Assembly (NCBI RefSeq): GCF_030687145.1
Contig: NZ_CP117460.1
Location: forward strand, 1,612,001 to 1,676,000
Reading direction: 5' to 3'
Source: Pseudomonas sp. FP1742
GTDB lineage: Bacteria; Pseudomonadota; Gammaproteobacteria; Pseudomonadales; Pseudomonadaceae
Length of the DNA: 64,000 bases
Under the pieces are notes generated by a model. That model saw nothing but the letters and a program-made list of their open reading frames with translations, was not told where the DNA came from and did not search any database. A program made the translations under genes and the position numbers. Every line of letters starts with the position of its first letter. The first letter of the stretch is position 1. Positions 54,098 through 63,333 of this stretch are shown in pieces.

Positions 54098-54805
54098 CTA
54101 GCCTTCGCCCACGGCGAACCCTTCGATTTGCATCTTTTTCAATACGTCTTGCCAGCGCGACAGTTTTTTCGAGTCGCTGCTGCGTTTACCGCCATTGGCC
54201 CCCGGCAGGTACAGGCCTTCGGCGTTGAAGGCGTACACCGGCAGCAAGTCTTTGCGTTGGGAGGCGGGGCGGATCTCGTCGATCAGGTTGTCCAGCACCA
54301 GCGGATCGGCCGTGGGGCTGCTGTAGAAGGTCAACACCATGTGTGCCTGATTCCGGGCCAGGGCCTTGACGTAGGTGATACGCAGTTTCTCGCTGGGAAT
54401 CCCGAGGTGACGCAGGCTGAAATATTTCGCCAGGGCGTAGTCTTCGCAGTCGCCCGCGGCTTTGATCAAGGATTCCACGGGCGTGGCCCAGTAATCGGTC
54501 TGATGCCAGATGCGCGTGTCATCCTGAAAACTCAGTTGCTGATTGAAGAAGTGATTGACCGCGTTCAGCTGTTCGCGCTCAGGCTGGTTGCGTTCGCTTT
54601 GCAGCATTTGGCTCCAGGCCTCGATCCGCCCCCGGGCCGGACCAAGGGGACCGTAGCGTTTTTCGGCCGTTTGCAGAATCTGCGCAAAATCCCAGTCGGC
54701 CCAGACACTGCCCAACCCGGCCAGCAGAAAACTCGCCAGCAGCAGCCATCCGCCGAACCGAAGTCGGAGCGTTGACCATCCTGGACTACGCGGACTGCGG
54801 GGCAT
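54098..54805 (-). CDS. lapG: Periplasmic cysteine protease LapG
   Basis: A 235-residue calcium-dependent transglutaminase-like protease. Signal/anchor segment about residues 16-36, then the family core. The catalytic triad is visible: Cys120 in AAGDCEDYALAKY, His155 in NQAHMVL and Asp172 in VLDNL. Acidic residues of GDCED are the calcium site. It cleaves the LapA-type retention module after TAAG when LapD is not bound, releasing the adhesin; the TAAG site is present in the adhesin upstream in this window. First gene of lapG-lapD. Confidence 0.93.
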   Translation of the reverse strand: MPRSPRSPGWSTLRLRFGGWLLLASFLLAGLGSVWADWDFAQILQTAEKRYGPLGPARGRIEAWSQMLQSERNQPEREQLNAVNHFFNQQLSFQDDTRIWHQTDYWATPVESLIKAAGDCEDYALAKYFSLRHLGIPSEKLRITYVKALARNQAHMVLTFYSSPTADPLVLDNLIDEIRPASQRKDLLPVYAFNAEGLYLPGANGGKRSSDSKKLSRWQDVLKKMQIEGFAVGEG

Positions 54806-54901
54806 GTCTGGCTGCTCGGGTGCAGATGCCTGAAGTCTAGGTGGTGTTTACGGCGAGGGAGGGCAGGTCGTCGGACGAAAGGATGTCGGCGGGTTGTTTC
54901 C

Positions 54902-55034
54902 TGTGGCGAGGGGGCTTGCCCCCGTTGGGTTGCGAAGCAGCCCCAAAACCTGCAACCCACCTTCTCCTGACACACCGCATTGATCGGATTGGCGACTGCT
55001 TCGCAGCCGAACGCAGCCTCGCCGGGGCTCGACA
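54902..55034. repeat. Degenerate REPIN of the TGGCGAGGGGGCTTGCCCC type
   Basis: The left arm TGTGGCGAGGGGGCTTGCCCC is intact; the right arm is replaced by a related but different repeat (AACGCAGCCTCGCCGGGGCTCGACAGCTGCTACGG). Internal GCGAAGCAG / CTGCTTCGC arms remain. It looks like one REP overwritten by another intergenic repeat, upstream of lapG. Confidence 0.7.
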
Positions 55035-55047
55035 GCTGCTACGGGGA

Positions 55048-55449
55048 TCAGGGTTTATGCAGGGTTTTCTGTTTGAGGATGTAGATCGTCACCAGCACCG
55101 CGCTGGTCAGCATGAACCCGCGCGCCCACGGCAGGGGCACCAGGTAGCAGGAGAGGAGAATGCTCGTCCACATCAACCCGATGGTGTAGACCTTGCCCTT
55201 GAGCGGAATACCGTTGCCGTCCAGATAGTCGCGAATCCACGGGCCAAGCCGTGGATGTTCAACCAGCCAGTGATAGAAACGCGGCGAGCTGCGGGCAAAG
55301 CAGGCTGCCGCCAACAGCAGGAACGGTGTAGTGGGCAGCACCGGCAGGAAAATCCCGATCACCCCCAGCACTACGCTCAGCCAGCCGATGGCCAGCAGCA
55401 CGTAGCGCAACATCAGGGGGCGGTGGCCTATGGGGTTGTCCATAGGCAA
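55048..55449 (-). CDS. YbaN/DUF454 family inner-membrane protein
   Basis: A 133-residue protein with an N-terminal hairpin of two helices (LMLRYVLLAIGWLSVVLGVI, LPVLPTTPFLLLAAACFARS) and one or two more near the C-terminus. The GxxLPVLPTTPFLLLAAxCFARSSPRFYxWLxxH signature of the YbaN (DUF454) family is clear. Role unknown. It follows the YecA-type gene by 4 bases, so the pair is an operon, separate from lapG by a repeat region. Confidence 0.9.
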   Translation of the reverse strand: MPMDNPIGHRPLMLRYVLLAIGWLSVVLGVIGIFLPVLPTTPFLLLAAACFARSSPRFYHWLVEHPRLGPWIRDYLDGNGIPLKGKVYTIGLMWTSILLSCYLVPLPWARGFMLTSAVLVTIYILKQKTLHKP

Positions 55450-55453
55450 AGCC

Positions 55454-56041
55454 TTAGTGGTGACGTGGCTTGAGGATCGCCGGTTTTTCGTCTGGCGCGT
55501 TGCACAGCAAGTACAGCGCGGTCAGGGCTTCCGGGATCTGCACGATCATGTCGTCCATCAGGTTGGCGTCGGCCGCGATGTCGGAGAACTCAGGCTGTTC
55601 GTCGAACAGACCCGAACCGACCATGATCGGCAGCAGCATTTCGCTGACTTCGTCTTCGGCGGTTTCGAACCAGGCCGCTTCGCGCAGGAACACGCCTTCC
55701 ATGAAACCGATGCACCAGCCGCGCAGGTCGGAATCGTCCGGGTCATCGCCCAGGTCGAGGTCGCATGGCAGCTCGAACTCTTCGTCGGACGCCAGTTGGC
55801 GGGCGATGTGAGCCTTGAGCAGCACCAGGGTGGATTCGATCGCTTCACGCTCGGTGTCGTCGGCGTAATGCGGCTCTTCGGCGAAGAGCGCGTCGATCCA
55901 TTCGCGGTCGGGAACGCTTTCGGAACAGATCGACAGCGCGGTGAGGTAGCCGTGGGCGGCCACATAGTCCAGCGCCTCGTCATGCAGCTCGTCGGCGTCG
56001 AGGAAGACTTGCAGGCGGGTTAGTTGCTCAGCGAAGGACAT
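55454..56041 (-). CDS. YecA/YgfB family (UPF0149) protein
   Basis: A 195-residue acidic, all-helical cytoplasmic protein. I start it at the ATG at 56041 (MSFAEQLTRLQVFLDA). The marks ALDYVAAHGYLTALSIC, DLRGWCIGFMEGVFLRE and MLLPIMVGSGLF match the YecA/YgfB (UPF0149) fold. The SEC-C zinc motif often found at the end of YecA is absent; the tail is short (KPAILKPRHH). Function unknown. It is 4 bases from the YbaN-type gene. Confidence 0.88.
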   Translation of the reverse strand: MSFAEQLTRLQVFLDADELHDEALDYVAAHGYLTALSICSESVPDREWIDALFAEEPHYADDTEREAIESTLVLLKAHIARQLASDEEFELPCDLDLGDDPDDSDLRGWCIGFMEGVFLREAAWFETAEDEVSEMLLPIMVGSGLFDEQPEFSDIAADANLMDDMIVQIPEALTALYLLCNAPDEKPAILKPRHH

Positions 56042-56163
56042 TAAAGGGCTACCTTGGGGAATATACGATGCGGGAATTCTAGGCCTTCTTGAGCGCACAG
56101 GCCAGCCGCGCGGCATATTTGCCCTGTTGTGATGGAATCTGTGGCTGGGGCAATAGAAAACCC

Positions 56164-56253
56164 TGTGGGAGCGGGCTTGCTCGCGAAAGCGGTGTGCCAG
56201 GCAGCATTAATGTCGACTGACACACCGCTTTCGCGGGCAAGCCCGCTCCCACA
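56164..56253. repeat. REPIN upstream of recQ
   Basis: TGTGGGAGCGGGCTTGCTCG and the inverse CGGGCAAGCCCGCTCCCACA about 50 bases apart. It lies in the 422-base divergent gap between the YecA-type gene and recQ; apart from recQ promoter sequence I see nothing else there. Confidence 0.9.
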
Positions 56254-56463
56254 GGGGGCCGCTGTGTATTGGCTTTCGTATGTCTTCTCAGTGGCGCCCT
56301 TTGCAGGGGAGGGCTCGGGTATACTCGCGCGTTTTGTGATGCCCTGCTGGCGTCACGGCTGAAATATGCAGCGTCATGCAATGCGCACTTACGATTTGTC
56401 TGTGCAGCTTTCGTGGTTCTGAACCAGCCTTGCAGGGATGTTTCGGTGATTTTTGGAGTTTTT

Positions 56464-58590
56464 ATGCTCGAACAGGCTCAACGCGTCCTCAAGGACATCT
56501 TCGGCTACGACAGTTTCCGTGGCCGTCAGGGTGCAATCATTGAGCGCGTGGCCAGTGGCGGCGATGCCCTGGTGCTGATGCCTACCGGGGGCGGCAAGTC
56601 GCTGTGCTTCCAGGTACCGGCGCTGCTGCGCGAGGGCCTGGCGGTGGTGGTGTCACCGTTGATCGCGTTGATGGACGATCAGGTCGCCACCCTAGAAGAA
56701 CTGGGGGTCGCCGCGGCATCGTTGAACTCCACTCTCAGCGCCGAGCAGCAGCGTGATCTTGCTGCACGGATCAAGCGCGGCGAGGTGAAAATGCTCTATC
56801 TCGCGCCTGAACGCCTGGTTCAGCCGCGCATGCTGGCCTTCCTGCAAAGCCTCGAAATCGCTCTGTTCGCCATTGACGAAGCGCACTGCGTGTCCCAATG
56901 GGGCCACGACTTCCGTCGCGAATACCTGCAACTGGGCCAGTTGGCGGAATTGTTCCCCAACGTCCCGCGCATTGCCCTGACCGCCACCGCTGACAAGCGT
57001 ACCCGGGAAGAAATCGTCGATCGCCTGCATTTGCAGGATGCCGAGCGTTTCCTGTCGAGTTTCGACCGTCCCAACATTTTTTATCGCATCGTGCCCAAGG
57101 AACAGCCGCGCAAGCAGTTGCTGGCGTTCCTCGCCGAACGGCGCAGCGATGCCGGCATCGTCTACTGCCTGTCGCGCAAAAAGGTCGACGAAGTGGCGGT
57201 GTTCCTCAGTGAGCAAGGCTTCCCGGCGCTGCCGTACCACGCCGGTCTGGCCAACGAAACCCGGGCGCATCACCAGAAGCGCTTCCTCAATGAGGAAGGC
57301 CTGATCATGGTCGCCACCGTGGCGTTCGGCATGGGCATCGACAAGCCCAACGTGCGTTTTGTGGCTCACCTCGATTTGCCCAAATCCCTCGAGGCCTACT
57401 ATCAGGAAACCGGTCGCGGTGGTCGTGACGGTCTGCCGGCGGACGCCTGGATGGCGTACGGCCTGCAAGACGTGGTGATGCTCAAGCAGATGTTGCAAAA
57501 CTCCGAAGGCGACGAGCGCCACAAGCGTCTGGAGCAGCACAAGCTCGACGCCATGCTCTCGCTCTGCGAAGAAACCCGCTGCCGCCGCCAGACCCTGCTG
57601 GCGTACTTCGACGAAGACATGCCCGAGCCTTGCGGCCACTGTGACAACTGCGTCGATGGCGTGCAGACCTGGGACGCCACCGAGCCGGCCCGCCAGGCAC
57701 TGTCGGCGATCTATCGCACCGGTCAGCGATACGGCGTCGGCCATCTGGTGGACGTGTTGCTGGGCAAGGACAACGAAAAGATCCGCAGCTTCGGCCATCA
57801 GCATCTGTCGGTATACGGCGTGGGCAAAGCGCTGGGCGAAAGTGAATGGCGCTCCCTGTTCCGACAACTGGTGGCCCGCGGTCTGGCGGACATCGACCTC
57901 GAAGGCTACGGCGGGCTGCGCCTGAGCGATACCTGCCGGCCGCTGCTCAAGGGCGAAGTGACCCTGGAACTGCGCCGCGACCTCAAGCCGCAAACCGCCG
58001 CCAAAAGCAGCAAGAGCCAGGCGAGCCAACTGGTCCGCTTCGAGGAGCGCGAACAGTGGGAGGCCTTGCGTGCCTTGCGCCGCAAACTGGCCGAAGAACA
58101 TGGTGTGCCGCCGTACGTCATCTTCCCCGACTCGACGCTGCTGGAAATGCTCCGCAGCCAGCCGACCTCGCTGGCGGAAATGGCCACGGTCAGCGGTGTC
58201 GGCGCCCGCAAACTGGAACGTTACGGCGAGGCCTTCCTCGAAGTGCTCGGCGGCCAGGTCGAGGCGCCGAAAGTGGTGGCCGATGTGCGCCACGAGCTGA
58301 TCACGCTGGCCCGGGCCGGCATGACACCGTTGCAGATCGCCGGTCAGCTGCAATGCTCGGAAAAGAACGTCTACACGATGCTTGCCGAGGCCATCGGCAA
58401 GCAGCAGTTGTCGCTGGAACAGGCGCTGGACCTGCCCGAAGAGTTGATGGGCGAAGTCCAGGACGCCTTCCTCGACGGCGAAGGCGAACTGCCGCCGGTG
58501 GCGGAGATTGCCGCATTGTTCGCAGGTCGGGTGCCGGAAGGCGTTTTGTATTGCGTTCGTGCCGCGTTGCAGTCGGAATTCGAAATCTGA
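56464..58590 (+). CDS. recQ: ATP-dependent DNA helicase RecQ
   Basis: A 708-residue 3'-5' DNA helicase for recombination repair. Walker [16 protein letters not shown] (about 40-54), DEAH box [18 protein letters not shown], motif IV-VI region ending [10 protein letters not shown], zinc-binding Cys set ([21 protein letters not shown]), winged-helix RQC domain, and a C-terminal HRDC domain (about 525-600), then a helix-turn-helix-like extension ([20 protein letters not shown]) seen in pseudomonad RecQ. Start at 56464 ([19 protein letters not shown]) with TTGGAG upstream; the frame from 56269 is leader. The recQ-marR-fimV-like order matches P. aeruginosa PA3344-PA3340 (recalled). Confidence 0.97.
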   Translation: MLEQAQRVLKDIFGYDSFRGRQGAIIERVASGGDALVLMPTGGGKSLCFQVPALLREGLAVVVSPLIALMDDQVATLEELGVAAASLNSTLSAEQQRDLAARIKRGEVKMLYLAPERLVQPRMLAFLQSLEIALFAIDEAHCVSQWGHDFRREYLQLGQLAELFPNVPRIALTATADKRTREEIVDRLHLQDAERFLSSFDRPNIFYRIVPKEQPRKQLLAFLAERRSDAGIVYCLSRKKVDEVAVFLSEQGFPALPYHAGLANETRAHHQKRFLNEEGLIMVATVAFGMGIDKPNVRFVAHLDLPKSLEAYYQETGRGGRDGLPADAWMAYGLQDVVMLKQMLQNSEGDERHKRLEQHKLDAMLSLCEETRCRRQTLLAYFDEDMPEPCGHCDNCVDGVQTWDATEPARQALSAIYRTGQRYGVGHLVDVLLGKDNEKIRSFGHQHLSVYGVGKALGESEWRSLFRQLVARGLADIDLEGYGGLRLSDTCRPLLKGEVTLELRRDLKPQTAAKSSKSQASQLVRFEEREQWEALRALRRKLAEEHGVPPYVIFPDSTLLEMLRSQPTSLAEMATVSGVGARKLERYGEAFLEVLGGQVEAPKVVADVRHELITLARAGMTPLQIAGQLQCSEKNVYTMLAEAIGKQQLSLEQALDLPEELMGEVQDAFLDGEGELPPVAEIAALFAGRVPEGVLYCVRAALQSEFEI

Positions 58591-58708
58591 ATAACCTGCG
58601 CGCAGATGTAACGATTCAGTACAGAGCAAACCTTGCCTATAGCCAAAGGTCATGCTTAGCTGACTAATAATTAGTTTTTCTCTATTTCAGTCTAACCATG
58701 AGTGTTTT

Positions 58709-59143
58709 ATGCCGTTAACCGATCAACACCGCTTTGGCATGCAACTGGCCCAGATGTCTCGGGGTTGGCGTGCCGAACTGGACCGCCGACTGGCTGGCCT
58801 GGGGCTGTCCCAGGCGCGCTGGCTGGTGCTGCTGCACCTGGCGCGTTTCGATGATGCTCCCACCCAGCGTGAACTGGCGCAAAGCGTCGGCGTCGAAGGG
58901 CCTACCCTGGCTCGGTTGCTCGACAGCCTGGAGAGTCAGGGCCTGGTGCAACGCCAATCGGTGCTGGAAGACCGTCGGGCGAAAAAAATCGTCCTTTGCG
59001 CCCCCGCCCGGCCCCTGATCGAACAGATTGAAACCATTGCCACGCAACTGCGCCACGAATTGTTCGAAGGCGTCGATGAGGCGGATTTGAAGGTCTGCAT
59101 GCGTGTCCACGGGCACATCCTGGCCAACCTGGAAAAATCTTGA
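58709..59143 (+). CDS. MarR-family transcriptional regulator
   Basis: A 144-residue winged-helix dimeric regulator: LGLSQARWLVLLHLARFDDA, TQRELAQSVGVEGPTLARLL and the wing VQRQSVLEDRRAKKIVLCAP are the MarR marks. Residue pattern DRRAKK is the usual wing tip contacting DNA. It is 118 bases after recQ and 128 before the FimV-like gene, in the order of PA3341. Target and ligand unknown. Confidence 0.92.
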   Translation: MPLTDQHRFGMQLAQMSRGWRAELDRRLAGLGLSQARWLVLLHLARFDDAPTQRELAQSVGVEGPTLARLLDSLESQGLVQRQSVLEDRRAKKIVLCAPARPLIEQIETIATQLRHELFEGVDEADLKVCMRVHGHILANLEKS

Positions 59144-59271
59144 GGCACAACCACGCGCCGGACTTTTGAGATACCCCGTTGGGCGGACTATAAAGAACTA
59201 CTAGGCAATATCGTGTTCGTACCGGATGTGCGAATGCATACAGGTTGGTTCTGGTTATCTAAGGGATGCTC

Positions 59272-61083
59272 ATGCTCGAGAGTTGGCACGTTGTATTGCG
59301 GTGTTGCACCCGGCTGCTGCTGGTCGGTGGTGCCGTCACTTACTCGGCATTGGCCCCTGCGCTAGGCTTGGGTGAGATCACCCAGCATTCGGCGTTGAAT
59401 CAGCCATTCAGCGCCGATATCGCCCTGCTGGATGTCGGTGGTCTGGGGGAGGGCGAACTGTCGGTCAGCCTGGCGACGGCGGAGGAGTTCAGCCGCGCCG
59501 GTGTCGAGCGGGTGTTCTTCCTCAATAACCTGAAGTTCACACCGATCCTGCGGGGCAACCGCAGCTTGATCCGGGTGACTTCCAGTAAACCGGTCAAGGA
59601 ACCCTTCCTGAATTTTCTGGTGCAGCTCAATCAGCCCAATGGGCGTTTGCTGCGCGAGTACACCGTGCTGATTGATCCGCCGGGTTCTCCGGGGATTGTT
59701 CCCGCCAGTGACGCCCCCGCACCTGAGCCTCTGGCATCTGCGTTCCCGTCCGTCGAACCGGCTGTTGCACCGCCATCTGCGGTGAAGAGTTCGGCACCCA
59801 AGCCTGATGTCGATAAACCAGCCGCCGCGCCGGCGAGTGATCCTGTTGCCGAACAATTGGCCACCAGCGTGCTGCAAAACCAGCAGCTGCAAAAGACCAT
59901 CGATGAACTCAATGCGAAGCTGCAGGCGCAGGACGAGCAGATCGCCGGTCAGAAAAAACAGGTGACGGCGCTGCAAACTCAACTATCGGAACTCAAACAG
60001 GCGTCGGCATCAGCGATGCCGGTCGCACCTCAGGTGACGGCGCCGGTCCCGGTGGTTGCCGAGGCGCCCGAAACAATCCATTGGCCGCTGATCGCCGGGT
60101 TGCTGGCGCTGGTGGCCTTGTTGGTGCTCGCAGTGTTCATTCGCCGTCAACGCCAGCAGGTTCAGACCTTGCCCGAGCCGTTACCCGTCCTGCCGTCGCG
60201 CGACGAGACGGTGCTCAACCGCACGCCGGAACCGGTCAGGCCGACACCCCAGGTGCAATCGGTAACCGGATTGGCCCCGGAGCCTCCCGCAGATGACGTG
60301 CTGGAAGGGGTTGGTATCTACCTGGCGTATGGCCGTTTGTCCGAAGCGGCCGGTCTGTTGCGAGATGCATTGCTCAAGGAACCCCAGCGCACCGATCTGT
60401 CCGTACAGCTGCTGGAGGTTCTTGGCAAACAGGGTGATGTGCAAGCGTATGACGCGCAGGAAAGCAGCCTGCGTGACGCCGGGTTTGACGCACAGCAACT
60501 CCAGGACATCCGCGCCCGCCATCCGAAACTGGTCGACGCCGCACCGGTGGTCGCCACCATGGCGGCGACTCCACCCACGGTTGCAGCACCTGAAGCTACG
60601 TCGAGCGATGAGTTCCAGTTGAACCTGGATGACCTGTCGATGGATGCGAATTGGGACCTGATCAGCCCCTTCGAAAACTCACCGCCCAGCGCCAAACCGT
60701 CGAATCAGCCATTGCCGTCGGACGACCCCGGATTCACCTCGAACCTGCATGTGTTGCCCGATGTCTTCGAAATACCCGACGAGCCGACGCTGGACGAGCC
60801 CGAGCTTGAATGGGTCGCCGAACCTGACTCGCAATCGCTGGACGACAGCTTTCTCAACGAATTCAGCGATCCCGGCCAGCCGCTGGAGCTTGAACCGCTG
60901 GATGCTGAGTTGATGGATCTTGAACCGGCCGGGCCGAGCAGCGCGGATAAACTCGAACAGGCCCAGACCTGCATCGACGACGGCGACCTGGACAGTGCCA
61001 TCGAGCTGCTTAACGAGTTGCTCAAGGAAGGCGACGAACCGCTGAAGGAAACAGCCCGGACGCTGTTGGCGGGTATTCGCTGA
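59272..61083 (+). CDS. FimV-family protein without LysM domain
   Basis: A 603-residue single-pass protein. Signal peptide, then the FimV N-terminal domain (LGLGEITQHSALNQPFSADI, about 30-145), a Pro/Ala/Glu-rich stretch, a coiled coil (about 195-245), one transmembrane helix (about 265-287, WPLIAGLLALVALLVLAVFI), then a cytoplasmic acidic region and the C-terminal FimV helical end (ADKLEQAQTCIDDGDLDSAI, 35 residues from the end). The LysM peptidoglycan-binding module of true FimV/HubP is not seen. FimV-type proteins organise polar structures and type IV pili; this is a shorter paralogue (like PA3340). I start at the second ATG (59272), six bases after AAGGG; the first is one base after it. 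Confidence 0.85.
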   Translation: MLESWHVVLRCCTRLLLVGGAVTYSALAPALGLGEITQHSALNQPFSADIALLDVGGLGEGELSVSLATAEEFSRAGVERVFFLNNLKFTPILRGNRSLIRVTSSKPVKEPFLNFLVQLNQPNGRLLREYTVLIDPPGSPGIVPASDAPAPEPLASAFPSVEPAVAPPSAVKSSAPKPDVDKPAAAPASDPVAEQLATSVLQNQQLQKTIDELNAKLQAQDEQIAGQKKQVTALQTQLSELKQASASAMPVAPQVTAPVPVVAEAPETIHWPLIAGLLALVALLVLAVFIRRQRQQVQTLPEPLPVLPSRDETVLNRTPEPVRPTPQVQSVTGLAPEPPADDVLEGVGIYLAYGRLSEAAGLLRDALLKEPQRTDLSVQLLEVLGKQGDVQAYDAQESSLRDAGFDAQQLQDIRARHPKLVDAAPVVATMAATPPTVAAPEATSSDEFQLNLDDLSMDANWDLISPFENSPPSAKPSNQPLPSDDPGFTSNLHVLPDVFEIPDEPTLDEPELEWVAEPDSQSLDDSFLNEFSDPGQPLELEPLDAELMDLEPAGPSSADKLEQAQTCIDDGDLDSAIELLNELLKEGDEPLKETARTLLAGIR

Positions 61084-61150
61084 AGATCAAAGAGTCGCAG
61101 CTTTTGCGGCTATTATGGCGACGCCCCCAGACTCAAGAGTTTTGCCAATC

Positions 61151-61438
61151 ATGACCGCACGCAAACCGGAAATTGTCATCACCTACTGCACGCAATGCCA
61201 GTGGCTGTTGCGTGCCGCCTGGCTGGCCCAGGAGCTGCTCAGCACCTTTGGCGATGACCTGGGCAAAGTGTCCCTGGTGCCCGGCACCGGTGGGGTGTTT
61301 CACATTTTCTGCGACGATGTGCAGATCTGGGAGCGCAAGGCCGACGGTGGTTTCCCCGAGGCCAAGGTGCTCAAGCAGCGGGTCCGTGATCAGATCGATC
61401 CGGACCGCGACCTGGGACACAACGATCGCACTCAGTGA
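61151..61438 (+). CDS. SelT/SelW/SelH-type redox protein (CxxC)
   Basis: A 95-residue thioredoxin-fold protein: ITYCTQCQWLLRAAWLAQEL carries the CxxC (CTQC) in place of the selenocysteine of animal SelW, and GVFHIFCDDVQIWERKADGG and FPEAKVLKQRVRD complete the family pattern. Probably a small cytoplasmic redox protein; partner unknown. The ATG at 61151 is chosen over 61115 since the family starts close to the CxxC. Its end overlaps the convergent EamA gene by 7 bases. Confidence 0.9.
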   Translation: MTARKPEIVITYCTQCQWLLRAAWLAQELLSTFGDDLGKVSLVPGTGGVFHIFCDDVQIWERKADGGFPEAKVLKQRVRDQIDPDRDLGHNDRTQ

Positions 61439-62325
61439 GACGGGGCTTGTGCGGCAACGGTCTTTTTGCTTGAACTGCCAGACAGCCTGCTGGAGACCAC
61501 GATGGCGACGATGATCAGCCCGCCGCCGATCAGCATGCGCAGGGTCGGGTTTTCATCGAACAGCAGCCAGGCCGCGGTGATCCCGTAAACCGGCTCCATT
61601 GCGAACACCACTGACGCGGTCCGGGCCTTGATCACCGCCAGGCTGGCGACGAACAGGCTGTGGGCGACGCCGGTGCAGAACACCCCGAGCAGGCCGATCC
61701 ACAGCCAGTCGAGGGCGCGCACTTCGCTCAACTGCGGCGCCGCCACCGGCAGCAGGCAGATCGCAACCACCACGTTCTGACACAGCGCTGCCTGCACCGG
61801 CGGGATTCGCCCGGAACTGGCGCGGTTGGTCAGGGACAACAGGGCGAACAGCAAGCCTGAGGCCACCGCCCACAGCAGGCCGGTGGTGGCGCCGCTGGCC
61901 AGATCGAAATCCGGCGTGACCAGTACCAATCCGATGCTGACCAGCACCACCAGCAGAATTTCATTGGCGCGGATGCGCTCGCGGAAGATCAGCCCTTCAA
62001 GGATCACGGTAAACGCCGGGAAACTGGCGAAGCCCAAGGTCGCGATCGCCACCCCGGCCACCTTCACCGCGATGAAAAAACTCACCCAGTGCCCGGTCAG
62101 CAGCAAGCCGCTGAGCAACAGGCGATGCCAGTCCACGGCGTCCAGTGTCTGCCAGCGGGCATGGCTGGCGAACCGGGCGAAAAACGCCAGGGCGAGCACG
62201 GCGAACGCGGCACGACCGAACACGATGATCGCCGGCGAGGCGGCGGCGAGTTTGCCGAACACGCCGGTCAGGCCAAACATCAGTGCACCGATATGCAGAG
62301 CGCCAAGGGCGGTACGGGGAGTCAT
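61432..62325 (-). CDS. EamA-family transporter
   Basis: A 297-residue ten-helix exporter with two EamA repeats (ALHIGALMFGLTGVFGKLAA at the start; ARTASVVFAMEPVYGITAAW in the second repeat, near FCTGVAHSLFVASLAVIKAR). Start at 62325 with AAGGA upstream; the frame continuing to 62778 runs into the AraC gene region and is not credible. It is 100 bases after the AraC-type gene on the same strand, which probably regulates it. Substrate unknown. Confidence 0.9.
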   Translation of the reverse strand: MTPRTALGALHIGALMFGLTGVFGKLAAASPAIIVFGRAAFAVLALAFFARFASHARWQTLDAVDWHRLLLSGLLLTGHWVSFFIAVKVAGVAIATLGFASFPAFTVILEGLIFRERIRANEILLVVLVSIGLVLVTPDFDLASGATTGLLWAVASGLLFALLSLTNRASSGRIPPVQAALCQNVVVAICLLPVAAPQLSEVRALDWLWIGLLGVFCTGVAHSLFVASLAVIKARTASVVFAMEPVYGITAAWLLFDENPTLRMLIGGGLIIVAIVVSSRLSGSSSKKTVAAQAPSH

Positions 62326-62425
62326 TGCGATCCTTAACGACAATCGAACAAATATGTGGGAGCAGCCTTCGACAGCGCCTACACAATGAACGATGTTGTT
62401 GCGAGTGTCTGTCGCCAGACTCGCG

Positions 62426-63184
62426 TCATTTGTCGCCAGCCTCGCGGCGCAATGTACCGGGGGAGGCACCGAACTCGCGCAGCACCGCCGCGGCGAACGC
62501 GCTTTGCGAGCTGTAACCGACCCGACAGGCGATCTCGCCAATGGGCAGCGTCGAATCGCGCAACAGGCCCACGGCGATGTGCAGTCGGCGACTGCGGATG
62601 TAATCCATCGGTGTTTGCCCGCATTCGGCCACGAACCGCGCGTGCAACCGAGCGCTGGACAGGCCGGCAATGCGCGCCAGGTCGGCGACTTGCAGTGGAT
62701 AGGCGGCGTATTGATCGATGTGTGCATTGAGCGCGGCATACGGCAGGCGCCGACCGCCGACACTGTCGGGCCTGGCATTGTTGAGGCTGGCCAGCAACAG
62801 CACGGCGCCTTGCTGGGCGATCAGCGGATCACTGATCGGGCTGCCCGCCAGCCAGCTCACCAGTTGGCTTTGCCCGGCGTCCAGCGACAGGCGCCCGGCA
62901 TTGTCGAGCAGGCGACGGCTGGCTTCGGCGTGATCGCCCAGTGACTCAGACACCCATTGATCGCTCGGCACATCCAGCACCAGGCAACGACTGCCACGGG
63001 CACTGTCGCAGGCATGATGCGCGCCGGACGGCACCACCACGAAACTCTGCTGCACCACCTGACTGCCACGCCCCTCGACCTCGAAGTCCAGCGCGCCCGA
63101 CAGCCCGAACACCAGTTGCGCGTGGTCGTGGCTGTGGACGATCAGGTCGTGGGTGTACTGGCGCAGTGTGAGGATCGGTCTCAT
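62426..63184 (-). CDS. AraC-family transcriptional regulator
   Basis: A 252-residue regulator: N-terminal cupin-like effector domain (about 1-90, HSHDHAQLVFGLSGALDFEV) and two helix-turn-helices at the C-terminus (VADLARIAGLSSARLHARFV and IGEIACRVGYSSQSAFAAAV), ending FGASPGTLRREAGDK, the AraC/XylS signature. It sits upstream of and in the same direction as the EamA exporter, which it likely controls; other regulators of this type respond to toxic metabolites. Divergent from the phosphoesterase gene. Confidence 0.92.
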   Translation of the reverse strand: MRPILTLRQYTHDLIVHSHDHAQLVFGLSGALDFEVEGRGSQVVQQSFVVVPSGAHHACDSARGSRCLVLDVPSDQWVSESLGDHAEASRRLLDNAGRLSLDAGQSQLVSWLAGSPISDPLIAQQGAVLLLASLNNARPDSVGGRRLPYAALNAHIDQYAAYPLQVADLARIAGLSSARLHARFVAECGQTPMDYIRSRRLHIAVGLLRDSTLPIGEIACRVGYSSQSAFAAAVLREFGASPGTLRREAGDK

Positions 63185-63333
63185 CGCAGGTCTCGGGGCG
63201 ATGTTGATGAGTGAAGTCGCCAGTCTACACCGAGGCCCCGGGTTCGCGCGTTGTCACAGGACTGACTTGCGATTGTCATGGGCAATTAACCCGACCGGCG
63301 CAAGCTTGCCAAAACTTGTCCAGAGGGTTGCCC

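Noticed and set aside
59282..59300. TGGCACG followed by TTGC, considered as a sigma-54 promoter
   Set aside because: GG to GC spacing is 11 rather than 10 and it lies inside the start of the FimV-like gene.
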